DNA of 64,000 nucleotides from Apus apus (taxonomy: Eukaryota > Chordata > Aves > Apodiformes > Apodidae). Positions within the stretch are counted from its first letter, which is position 1. The number at the start of each line of letters is the position of its first letter. This document shows, piece after piece, positions 35,601 to 47,600 of this stretch. Location: the NCBI RefSeq assembly GCF_020740795.1, contig NC_067285.1, positions 91,161,152 through 91,225,151 on the forward strand, given 5' to 3'. Below the pieces are notes generated by a model that searched no databases, had not been told where the DNA came from, and saw only the letters and a list, made by a program, of their open reading frames with translations. Both the position numbers and the translations under genes were made by a program.

Positions 35601-38600
35601 AGAACTTCTGGAAGAGGCTCAGTGAGACCTGCTCACAAGGAGATTTCACAAAAACTATTCCTAAGAAACTGCTCAAAGCTGGCACAAATAAGAGACTATT
35701 GCAAAAGCCTTAGAAGAAAGAAAAAAGGCACGAAGGGCACAAACCCATGAGGTCTTCACATAAGCTATAAAGTTACACTCCATGCTGATTTTCAGATTCA
35801 TTATCCTAACAATAGAACTTTACTTTCTAAAAGTATTTTGCTAAAAATGTAATGAAACAATGTCAGAGAAACTGATCAACAGCCCAGGAACCTGGTGTTA
35901 CTGTTAATTATTCTGAATGCATTCCCTTAAGATCAGACAAACCAAAGGAAAAACCTGGGGTTTTTTGTGGGTTTTGTGGCCATTTTTTTAATAGTTACCT
36001 ATTATCTCTCCTAAAATTATTGACAGATCTTATAGGACTGACAAGGTCAATACAGTCCCTATTTGAATTTGGGTTATTTACATTACACAGCAAACAATTA
36101 ATCTACTAGTTCCCATGAACCTCGCAGTGATAATATCTGACTGACCGAAGCAACAAATCGTGTCTTTGAAGATCTGTAGGTACAGTCTGAAAAGGAAGAG
36201 AAGACTTAACTCCAGATATTGAACTGACAAGGGCTCAAGAGAACAGAAGTGACAGCCCATCTTACACTTTCTTAAAATGGATCATCTGAAGTGTATGTCA
36301 GACCAGAGGCACCAGCTCTGTAACTCCCACTTGCAGAGGATTCCCAAGATAGGGTAAGACTGCCAAGTATTTTTCATTAATAAAGGTAGTTTGCCTTTTT
36401 ATTACCTAAAAGAAAATATGTAATAAATTTCCAGATTCTACTTGTAGTTATGAATTACTTGTCTTTGCTTAGAATGTCTCCAAATTTCGATAATATACAA
36501 TCCATGAAAATAAAGTTCATTATAAAGACCAATAATCAGTATTTCCTACATGCGTAGTAACAATCTAAACATTTAGAATGATATATTATACCAGTTGTGC
36601 TAAAACTTTTTTAAGATAAACAAATTCAATTCATTAGCACATTTTTCTGCTGTCATAATGCCATTCATAGTTTAGAATTAAATGCTTCTACAGTGTGAAT
36701 TCTTACTGAATTTTTGTATGCTACTAGATGAAGAAAAAAGCTACAGCCTTTGAAGATATTTGTAACAGAATTTTTAAGAGTGATCTAAATGAAGTGTAAA
36801 AAGAAGAGTCTTGTGAGAAGGCACGTAGAAAAGAATGTACAGGAACAGTTACAAGAACAGTTGACACTTACAGTCAATAATATGACCCAACAGTAACTAA
36901 ATCAGTATATACCAAGAAATTAGCTTGAATCAAAACCAGAGAGCCTGTGCTCCAAGGTCAGAGCACACAAGACTGATAAGCAGCAGATCTACACTCCAAA
37001 ACCATGGCAAAAAGCATGGCATACCACACCATGTTCATTCCAACTCAAGATAAGACTGTAGCCATAAAGGCACTCAGAATGAGGAAGGACAGCAGACAGT
37101 TGTCTTGCCCAAGATTTATGGAGGATGAAGCAAGCAAGGTTCTGAGGCAAAGATCACATCTTAATACCTATCTTACTCCTAACAAATACAGAAAACTTGT
37201 CCAAAACCAGTTTGTCACAAATTAAGAGGAACTCAAGGGACATAGGATTCAATGGTTGCTGCAGTCCATGTCACACAAGTGAACCTGGCTGGACCACATG
37301 GACACAAATCTTGGAGTTACAAGTATGCAGATGCCGGAGTGGAAGCTCTGAGAAAATTAGAATGTATGACTAAGCACTAAATACCACCTTTCATAAGGTC
37401 TCACACTGAATTCGGTTACATTAGCTTCTTGTATCAGTATCATTACCACTGAAAGGGAGTTTACTTGTAAGGCGATTCTCAATAATACTCTTACAAAGGG
37501 AACAGCAATTGAGCAAATGTATCCAACTCTAGTAAGCACCGTGTTTTTCTTACCACTTCCCATTCAGTATTTAAGTATCTATTTATATTCAGGCAAAACC
37601 CACAATATTTAAGTTTACCTGATGTGCATAGAATGCTGCCACAGGCCTCATACCCATGCGATAGGCCTCCCCAGCTTTTTGCAAACATTCCTTTCTCTTT
37701 TGCTGGTGACAAAAAGCTTCTGCTCTTAAATCTTCATATTGTGGATACTCAAAATCTTGAAATACTTCACTCAAAGGATCATCCTCTTCCTTACTTTTTT
37801 TTGCCTGTAGGAATTTGCAATGTTGAAGCTAAGTATGCATTGTAGGTTGTTTTCATTAACAAAGCTTTGGATATGTTTTTAACTTCCATTTAAAAAAAAA
37901 TAAATTAAAATACCTTCTTCTCCCAGTTCTTTGCAGCACTGTAGGAAGAAACAATTTCAGTTTGCAGAACAACTCCTTGAGCTACAACTGTTTTTACAGG
38001 ATCTCCCTCCAGAACACAGTTCAGAAATTGTTCCGTTTGTTCTAAAGAATAGCTGTAAAGGATAAGTAAAATCTGTGACTTTACACATAAATAGCTGCTA
38101 CGTCTATTAAGATGCGTATTACAAACCTTGACACTGTTACAGAAATAGATGACAATGGAAAAAAAGTACTGGAATGAAGTTTTCCACTTCATAACAAAAA
38201 AGCCTGCAGACTGCATTACTGGCATCAACACAGCTGCAGTCTTGTTTAATTGAAATATAATTGAGGGACACCTGAATATTAAAAAGGAAATTAAATACTA
38301 AAGTAAATTGCATCATACCTTAGTCAACCAGACACTAGTTTAGAAGAAAACACTGCTTTTTGGGCTGGATAAGTTACTTCATCTTAAATCTTCTCTGATC
38401 AGGGTTAGATAGTACAAACCAGTTTCAAACTAGCTCAGTTTTCTGAAACCATTATGCAGGAAAATCCTTTTATTTCCAGTCAAGATTTGTTATTGAATTT
38501 AATGAAACAGGAATAGGACATCAGTTGCCATCAGATTTCTAATAAGCCCTCTTTCTTCTTTATTCTTCTTGCTGTTCAGTAAGCAGACAAGAGGAAGACT

Positions 38601-41600
38601 TATCAAAAGTAAAGGCAGGTGTTGGAAAAGGCAACACTATGAAGAGAATTTAGAATGTGAAAAACAAGAGATGGTGAAATGTTTGAGCTTTAGAGATGGA
38701 TAAAGGAAGTGTTTTAAACATCACATAAAGAAAGGTTTTGATAATAACCTGGACAAGCAGGAAGACTGACAAGCAGGCATGCCAACCCATAAATAGAGAC
38801 AGACATTCAATTGCCCAAGGATGTAAAGGGAAGTTTCTCTTGAAAAAAAGTTCAGTTCTCAGCAACATGGATTTAAGAAGGTAGCCACATGCCTCAGAAA
38901 TATAATGCAGAAAAGAAAATGAGAATGTCAGCAGGAAGAGATGAAGACATGGCTCATTCCTTCAGAGCTGTTGTAGTAACCACAAGGTTCTCACAAGCTA
39001 ACATCAGGTGATGGTAGTTCTCCTCTTGGGCAGATTCCATTTTTTCTGAACCCATTACCATACCCACTAATTTCTCAAACTTTCTTTAAACCTCAGCTCT
39101 ACAGCAAATGTTCCACCGACAGGCTGTCAGAGGTCGATAGCCAGAGATATTCTTCTCCCAATGAAAGAAACTCTCAACTCCCAAAAAAAAGAAGACAAGT
39201 CTACACATAGAGCTTTTATGCCCTTTTGGCTTTTAAGACTAACTACTTTTGCCTTTACTTAGATCTACAAAAAGTGTGCTAGTTTTGAAAAAGCTATTAT
39301 TTAGCAGTCCCTTAACTATTAAGATTTAAGACTGTAACTGTGCATTACAAAGTGTTACTGAGTACCTTTTTTAGAAAGAACTTTAAAAATTTCTTACTTG
39401 TTGTCCTTGAAGATGTCCATTAAGAAATTTTGATTAATAGTTGGAAACATCTCAAAAAGTTGCTTCTCCTTTAGTTTAGCAGCACAGTCTTTTCTAGCCA
39501 CAGAAGGAACACGATTCTACCCAGAAGACAAAGGGAAATTATTAGAAGTTCTTGATTATAACAATATAGTAACAGCAGAGCAAATCCAACTTTACTGTTA
39601 TTTGTTAATATATTTTAAAAATACCTACTCAGTAGGTACACATCCATAGCAATGACAACATGCCAATGTCAGACTGCCATGCTGACTTAATGAGAATAAA
39701 GTAGGGACAGGTGAGCTGTATTATATACCACTACAGTACTCAGCAGTCATTTGAAGTGACTCAGCTGGAGCTCCCTCATGACTTGGACAAAGGAAAAAGG
39801 AGGATTTCTTAGGAGGAATTTAAGTTTTGGAATGCATTCCCTGCTAGTCCAGTGCTAAGCTTGTGACAAATCCACCTATCTATATTGAGAGCCTGGGATT
39901 GAAACAACTTTTTTACTACGGAACAGGATAAACAATTTTGGTTTGGTGTATCTGAAGCTGTACTGTAATAAATATTCGTATTTGTGAGGTCATGCTTGAG
40001 AAGAAAACATAATTATAGCCCAGAATAAATTGGACTGATCATTCCAATACCCAGGGTTTGTTGTTTTTTGGTTGTTGTTTTTTTTTTTTTTAAAGTGGTC
40101 AAAACAAAGCCAAGCTCCATGGATCCAAACAGAAAACAAGCTGTGGACACCATAGCAGTTATTATCAGTAAGTCACATACATGCAGATCGAAGAAAGAAT
40201 CCACAAGCCATTCTTTCGAAGTACAGGCTAATCCATCCAACTTTCTACATCGGCAGAAACAAAGCTCCTGTTTTTAAGGACAGCTACTTAACCGAGACAA
40301 ACAAAAATGCCTGGTTTGAACAGCTGCCGGTCATTAGAGGGCAGCGTTATGCACATGCCAATCAGGGCATGAGAATTGTGTGGAAGATACAGAATTAATA
40401 AAAACCTTATAAAAATTATTATTTTCTGACAAGTGACTACAGAAATGTTGAGATTAAGCCCAAGTACTTCTTTTAATTTCTCATCTGTTAGGAATGTTGT
40501 GGGTTCTCCTTACAAAAAATATTTAAATGAATTAATCAACTTAATTCACATTTAAAGAAACAAGGCATGGGGCTCTGTAAGAAATCTTTTCCTGCATCAC
40601 TTTTCCAATAAAAAGTGTGGGAAGCGACAATGATAATCTCTCCCTGATTTTAGGTAAGCAATCAAAAAACAATTCAACCAAACACAAATGCTAACCTGTA
40701 TAGTGAAATGCACCGTGATCTGTTTGTGAAACAATCAAAATGTTACATTTTTAAATGAGATTTATATTTTTAAAACAGAAACATCTACCACAAGCAAACT
40801 CCTGTGTCACATTAATCAACAATACTAATTGGCATGCATTTGTCTCAATTTAGGCTGTAATCACCAGCACAAAGATGAGTTACCAGGTAAGATATACTCT
40901 GCTTCATTAATAGCAACAAATTTAAACCATTAAAAAATGGTAATGTCCATACCAGGTCCTGTTTCTCCTGCATAGCTATTTCTTCGGAAATTATTTGTCT
41001 TAGAGAAACCTTCTGAATCTGAGCATTCCAGTGATCCATAAAAGGAAAAATGTCTGACGATGCTGTTCTTTTTGCCTGTATGTCATTAGATGAACCTGAA
41101 ACCCAGCTCATTTTTTTCTTCTGTATTTTACTGTCTGCATTCTGAGATAACAGCATTTCTGAGTCATCAGTATCTATCTGCTGAATCACAGTAGGACCTT
41201 CAAAAGTAACAAAAATTAGGTGACAAATAAAACAATTCTTAGCTTATTTATGCAAGCAAAGCCAAAATAATTAAGTTTTTCAACCTGGATGGTTTGACTT
41301 TTGTTAAAACAGTATTATTAATGCTGAAACAGAAAACAACAAATTGTTTTCACCTTCCTCACTTCGATTTTCCAAAAACTGTCTGACCCTCTTTACCTAT
41401 TTTGTGAAACAAAACCATCAGACTCCCTCACCAAATTTTCAAGTGCTAAGACGTATTCTACAGCTGTAAAATACCTTGAACATATGTTAATTAGAGAGGT
41501 TTGTTTGCTTTCAAAAGAGAATTAGTGACTCATATGTTTACCTGCCTTTCCTCTTCAACTTAAGGACAGTCGCTTAACAATGCTTTTCAATTGTAGGAAT

Positions 41601-44600
41601 TAATGCTAACGAGCACGATTTGATAACTCAAGTGGAGAGTTTGCACCCACATTGCAACCCAATTCTTTAGGCAGGTCCCATGAAAGAGCTGTGGGGTTCT
41701 GCTATAGAGGGACATTTCTTCTGGGAGCTGAATGAAAACCAGATTGCTAGAGATTTTAACAGTTTTTCAACACATACATACATCCTCCTGTTACAATAAA
41801 TTCCTCTGACGAGGACAACAATGTGTGAATGTTGTATTCCTGACCTCCTTCTCTCACCTGCAGAAATTTTATTCTGCTAGCAATTCTCTGGCCACACACT
41901 TTCCTGACACAGATATTACCAAATAGCTGTCTGATCATGCGGAAGCTTCTCTAAATTCTCTGAAGTACACAAAATGATGGGCTTTTTGCTCGCATCTAAC
42001 TGGGACTAGTGATTCCGCTGACAATTAACTTCTTTCCCCACCCCTCCCCAACTCCGTAAGAAAATGCTAAACAGAAAATAAATAAAATCTTAGCTTAATA
42101 AATTAATCCATCATGTTTTTCAGCAGACAGAATACTTGCAACCTTACTGAAGTTTGAAATAATTCTTTTAATGAGAATTAAGTATTTTTACAATTAGGAG
42201 AAACATGTAACATACCTTCTGCAGACAATTTACACGATTCATCTCTCCTCTGACGCTTCTAAATAAAAATAGTAAAGCCACGAATGTTACAAGTAAACTG
42301 TAAATTTTCCAGTGAAACTTTGCAAGTGTTAACTTCTAAGCAAACCAGCTTTGAAATTAACATCTCACAGTATTTCTCAAAATTGGGTATTTTTAAAGAA
42401 ATACATTAAAGAAAAATAATTATGAAGTTTAAAAGGTAAAACTATCTGAAAACAGAACAAACTAGAAGAATATGCCCCACTGCTAAGATTTCATAACCTT
42501 AAATAAATAAACTAAGCAAAAATTTTGCCAATAAGCATTCCAAGTCTCATAAGGCTATGAAGGATCAGAGGTTAGAGAACTCTTCTCAGTTCATGTACAT
42601 GGACATATTTTGTATACATAACTCTTCTTACATGTCAAAAAGCCAGGAACAATTTTTTGGCAACTGGAATTTTTTATCTATCTTGCAGTGAAATTGTGGA
42701 TTATGATATTTATGACATGTGGATTACGATTATTTCCTGTGTAATCTGCTCTAGCAGGGGGGTTGGACCCCTCCAACCCCTACCATGCCACGATTCTTTT
42801 TTAAGAATCCTGGTTTTGTGATGAGGCACTCACTGACATGCAATTTCTTCATCCCTTAAACTGTTTTTCAACAGCTGTGACTATTATGATATGCAGATAC
42901 ACTCCAAATACTTTACAAACTACTACTGTATTTCATCATTGCTCTCACAAAGACACTTCTTACACATTTAGACTAAAAAAAGATAAATGGTCTGACAAAG
43001 CACTAGCATGCCATACCATTTTATAATCTACTAACCAGAATAGATTCTTTCCATTTTTCATGAATCAGTCTTGCCAAATTCAGATCAATATGAACCACGC
43101 AATCCTCAACAGTTAGTGATCCTTATAAAAGAAAAAAAATGCATTCATTAAAGCATCCTATAGAATCTTATCTAAGCAATTAAAAGTTGTGTAGCCTAGA
43201 GTTATTAATTTGAATTCTGGAGATTCTGCATAAACTGTCATGCTTGAAAAAAATTTCAGCAACATGCCCAGATAAAAAAAAAAAAAAAAGAAAAAGGCAT
43301 TCCACATGGAATGCATCATTTGCTGTTAAAAGTCTCAAAAAGAGTAGCAATTAACATTAATTGTATCGTGTTGAAATATGACTACCTGAACAACTACATT
43401 TTTCCTCTGTGTTTTCCATTTTTCTAGCAGAACCCTCTTTTACAAAACCACTGTTAGTTTACAACCACTGTTTTATTTGTGAAACTGTCATTCCCCCTAT
43501 TTTATTGCAGTTCCCAGGGAACTGCTTTTACATAACACAACATACTTGCCACTGTCCAACAACAGTCACACAGTCACATCCCTCCTTTCAAACACACTAA
43601 CTCAGAGAACCAAACTTAAGAGTATCCCCTCTTAACTCTAAAGGAAACTGCATAAATTATCATCCTTTAATTATAATTATCATACATCTTTTCCCTAAAA
43701 GATCTGATATTGTTTCTCACCCTTTCAAAAGTAAAAAGGCAAAAAATACATATGTACCAAATACAAAGACAGGGCATATTTCAGACACAATAGAACACCC
43801 TTCTGCTAACAAAAACAAACTTCTTTGTTTTGGAGGAGGTTGACCTGGAAGGCAAAGAGACCAGCAGTCAAACCCACCAATAAATCATGTATCTAGGGCT
43901 TCACATCAAGTAATCTTCAGGAGAAAAGAGAAAAAAGATAAAAAGACAGTGGGAGGGAACAAGCTATATAACCCTTATGTTTTCTTCCTTTTTTTTCTAT
44001 GATTCTTTAAGTTTTGTGATGCATGTTCAAGCTGCGTATGGCTTCCTTCACCATAGTCTCTCAGCAAACTAGTCTGTTTTCATCTTTTAAGTATAGCTGC
44101 ACTTTATCTTTTCTCAAAATGATTCATCTGCTCCTCTCCTGATTTAACTGATGCCTAGAGCTTTTTTTTCTTTTTTCCTAGCCAAGCATAATCTGCATGT
44201 TCCTCGTCATCTTAATATCCCTTCAGAGTCTGAATATAGGCTCAATGGCCTGTTGCTCAAAATGCAAATAAACCAATATATTTCCTTACGCTTTTAAAGT
44301 ATGCACGGACACAGAGACAAAAGCAGGAGGTAGCACTACTGCATTTTTAATTTTTGCTATGCTTAGTTCAGTTCCATTTTTGGATGAAAAAAGGGAAACA
44401 ACAGTATCACAAGGAGTTATGCAAATTCTGTTCCCTAAAAGTCAAGCATTAAAGGAAAAAAGCACAGGAAAAGGAAGAAAGGTTTTCTTAACAAAACTGA
44501 GGTTTTTTCATTAAAATGTGGATAAAATTATGCCGATACCTGCATCAATGCCAACAGGCCCAAATATTTCTTTCAGTTGGAGTGCCAGTTCAGGAGGTAA

Positions 44601-47600
44601 TGTTAGTTCTAGGCAATCTATATTGAAGGCTGGATGTGATGCTGGTACAGGTCTTTGCATCTGGACTTTACTTTCATCCCAGCTTGGAGTTTCAGCTTCT
44701 TTACCACGTATGTCTCTGGAACTCTTCTGGGTTACTTCATCAGTCTGCAGTTCTTTATCATTTCTAGGACCCACCAGAGGTGCATGATCCATTTCCAGTG
44801 ACAAAGCAGTCACTTTGGAATTCTCAGCATCGCCTTCTGAAGCGTTACTGACACTTTCATTATTTAATTCAAATTTCAAATTGGTAGAAGTTGTGTTAGG
44901 ACCATGAGACAAAGTCACAGGTATACATGAACCTGCATTAAATTTTGAGACTGATGGCTTATTTATATTTTCTTCAATAGGACTCTCATTCTCTATCTTC
45001 TGCTTTCCGGAAACGGATGTCTCACTGATAGCTGCAGCTGAGCTGCCTGCCTCAGTTCTAGGGGCTGCATCTTCAGAATTTTTCAGTTCCACTGAATCAC
45101 TCAATGAGGTAGCAGTCAATGAGCCAGATACATCAACATCTGTCACAGTTGCCTTGGTAGCCCTGCTTTCTGCAGTGTTGAGTGATGAATTCTTGTCTTC
45201 TGAACGCTCAGAGATATCACCAGCCCCAATTATTTGTGCCGCTTGTTCACAGTCTTTGAGTTTCTCACCGTAGTTTGTATTTGCCTTGAAATCAAGGCCT
45301 GTGACAACTGGCTCAGCCTCTCTTACTTGAAAACATTCAGTATCAACATCTTTGCATAACTTCTCATTGCAGTCTAACAGCAGACCTGTGGCCCAGTCTA
45401 TGTCTTTGTTACATCTTTCATACAGATCTTTCAGAGCTTCAAACGAAACAGACTCAAAGAGCTTACACAGCATATTTAGCTTTTCAGACTCGTCAATATT
45501 AATAAGTTCACTTTCTTCCACAAATGTACTTTTATCATACATAACTCGATAGGGTATTTTTTCCTGAGAATCTGAGGCACTATCTAAGTCTTTGGGTTTG
45601 AAGCCATCGAGTCTGCCATGTAATACTTTGGTAGTCTCAGGAAAAAGCATTTTCTTTTCTAATCTCCATAGAAGTGCAAAGTCCTGTGACTCAGTCTGCG
45701 AATGGCTACTTTTTTGTCTATATGAGCATGTGTCATGTTTCTCTTCTGCTGCATTAAGCACTGACAAGTGTTCCTCTTCCTTAGGATGTGGCAAATGGTT
45801 GTTCATAAAAGTAAGGGCTAATTTGTGATGTTTCCTCATTCTCTTATTCTGCTGGGTTTTTTTCTCACCTACTGTTTCACTAGCTACTATTTCAGGTTGG
45901 TGCATATGCAAACTCTTTGTATCCAGTTTCTCTGCAACGTTCACTTGTGTCCCACAAAGCCCATCTACAGTCTCTAGAGCTTTTCTATTAATGTCACCTT
46001 CAGTATTTCTACCTTCATCAGACTGATTTAGACTCGTCTTTCTCATTCTCCGTGACCGTTGTTGTCTCTGTTCTAATGAGCCTGAGACAGGCCAATGTCC
46101 TATTATTTGCAATTCTGGTGTAACTTTATCTGAACTAACTGAGGAACAGCTAGAGGCTAGACTTTCTTCCTCATGTCCTTTTTCAATAGTACAGGTCTCA
46201 TGCAGGCCCACTTGCTCTTTACCTAACACAGGATGCTGCTGACTGGGAGTTTTACTTTCCTTATCACTCTTCAAAGAAGCTTTTTCTAGTCTTCTAGCTC
46301 TTTTGATTCTCTGTCCCATTGTTTGTTCTACAGGCCAGTCACCCAGGAAGTTTAGCAGTTCTGGTTTGCGTGACATGTCAAAAGCTGAACTGCTTGGTTC
46401 CAGTGTACTACTACTTTGTGTTGATGTTGGTTCCATACATGTATCATCCAACTGTTCAACTTCAGTTTGAACTTTGAGAAAGTTATTATCACTGTGTTCC
46501 TCAACTCCTCCTGCATGCAAGCACACAGTCTCATCAGTCATGGTCACATCAGCCTTATCCATTTCTGTTTCAGTGTTTTTTTCTGTGTTTTCTCCTTTTT
46601 CTTCTTTCTTCTCCAAGGGCAGTTCTTTTTCTACAGAATCTGTTACAGAAACATCCCAGTCATCTTGGACAGTGCTGTTCTCAGAATTGTGTTCCACTGA
46701 GTTATTTTCAATTTCTTTTTCCTCTTTCTGAAGATGTTCAGAATCACAGTTACTTTCTAACGTTAGAGAAGTACTGGGAGAAGTTTTATCATCTTCAGCT
46801 AATTCAAGAGGCTCCACATCAGAAGAAAAAGGTTTTTCTTCCTTCGCATCAGAACACAGCTTTCTCTTTCTGAAATAAATATTGGAATGAAAGATAAACC
46901 CATTTCAAAGTTTCTTTAAGAACTTGTCCAGATTTTTAATTTTGGCTTAGCTATTTAGTATTTTCAAATTACAGACCAAAATCGACCTTTCAGGACATTA
47001 CTCATCCAGTTAAAGAACTCTATTGAGGGGAAAACAAATTTAAGACTCAGCCCTAACCTCAGCACTCCTTTATAAAAAAAGGAGCTAAGCAAAGCAGAAC
47101 TGACCTTGGTAAATATATTTTTTTTTTTTACTCCAGTATGGGGCTACAAATACTTTCTCAGTTATGTACTGAAGCACTCAGCTGCCAGACATTTCCTCCT
47201 TCAGACCAGCAAAGCTGGTAAATATATTTTTATTTAATGACTGTTGCTCTCTCCTAATGGCTCAATGCTACAGAAAGTCTAGAAGTCAACTAGAAGAGGA
47301 CATGGCATTTCTTGTCATATCATTTTTCACCATCTACTACATTCAATTTATTATTAGTGCCTACTTAATTTCAAATACGTTAAGCATACATAAACCAAAT
47401 GAAGTAATAACTAAAATTAAATCTAATTTCCTATGCCTTGTTACAGTGCATATACAGCATTATTCAGATTAGCCACTACAAAACAGTTGTGTTTATAACC
47501 AACATAAATCTAGACAAGTCTAAATTAAATATACTCAAGAGCAAGTAGGTAACCCATTACTACTGCACAAAGAATACACATCTGTCACAAAGAAATAATC

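Larger units (their letters stand above)
35468..44539 (-). other. N4BP2: N4BP2 introns 7 to 13 (between the exons listed)
   Basis: AT-rich intron sequence. The only transposon remnant noticed is a short CR1 stub at 42738-42799. A poly(A) run lies at about 43275-43290. Short frames here show no domain. Confidence 0.55.

Noticed and set aside
36961..37230. 73-codon plus-strand frame in N4BP2 intron 13
   Set aside because: Antisense to the gene, no recognisable domain, no conservation evidence available.
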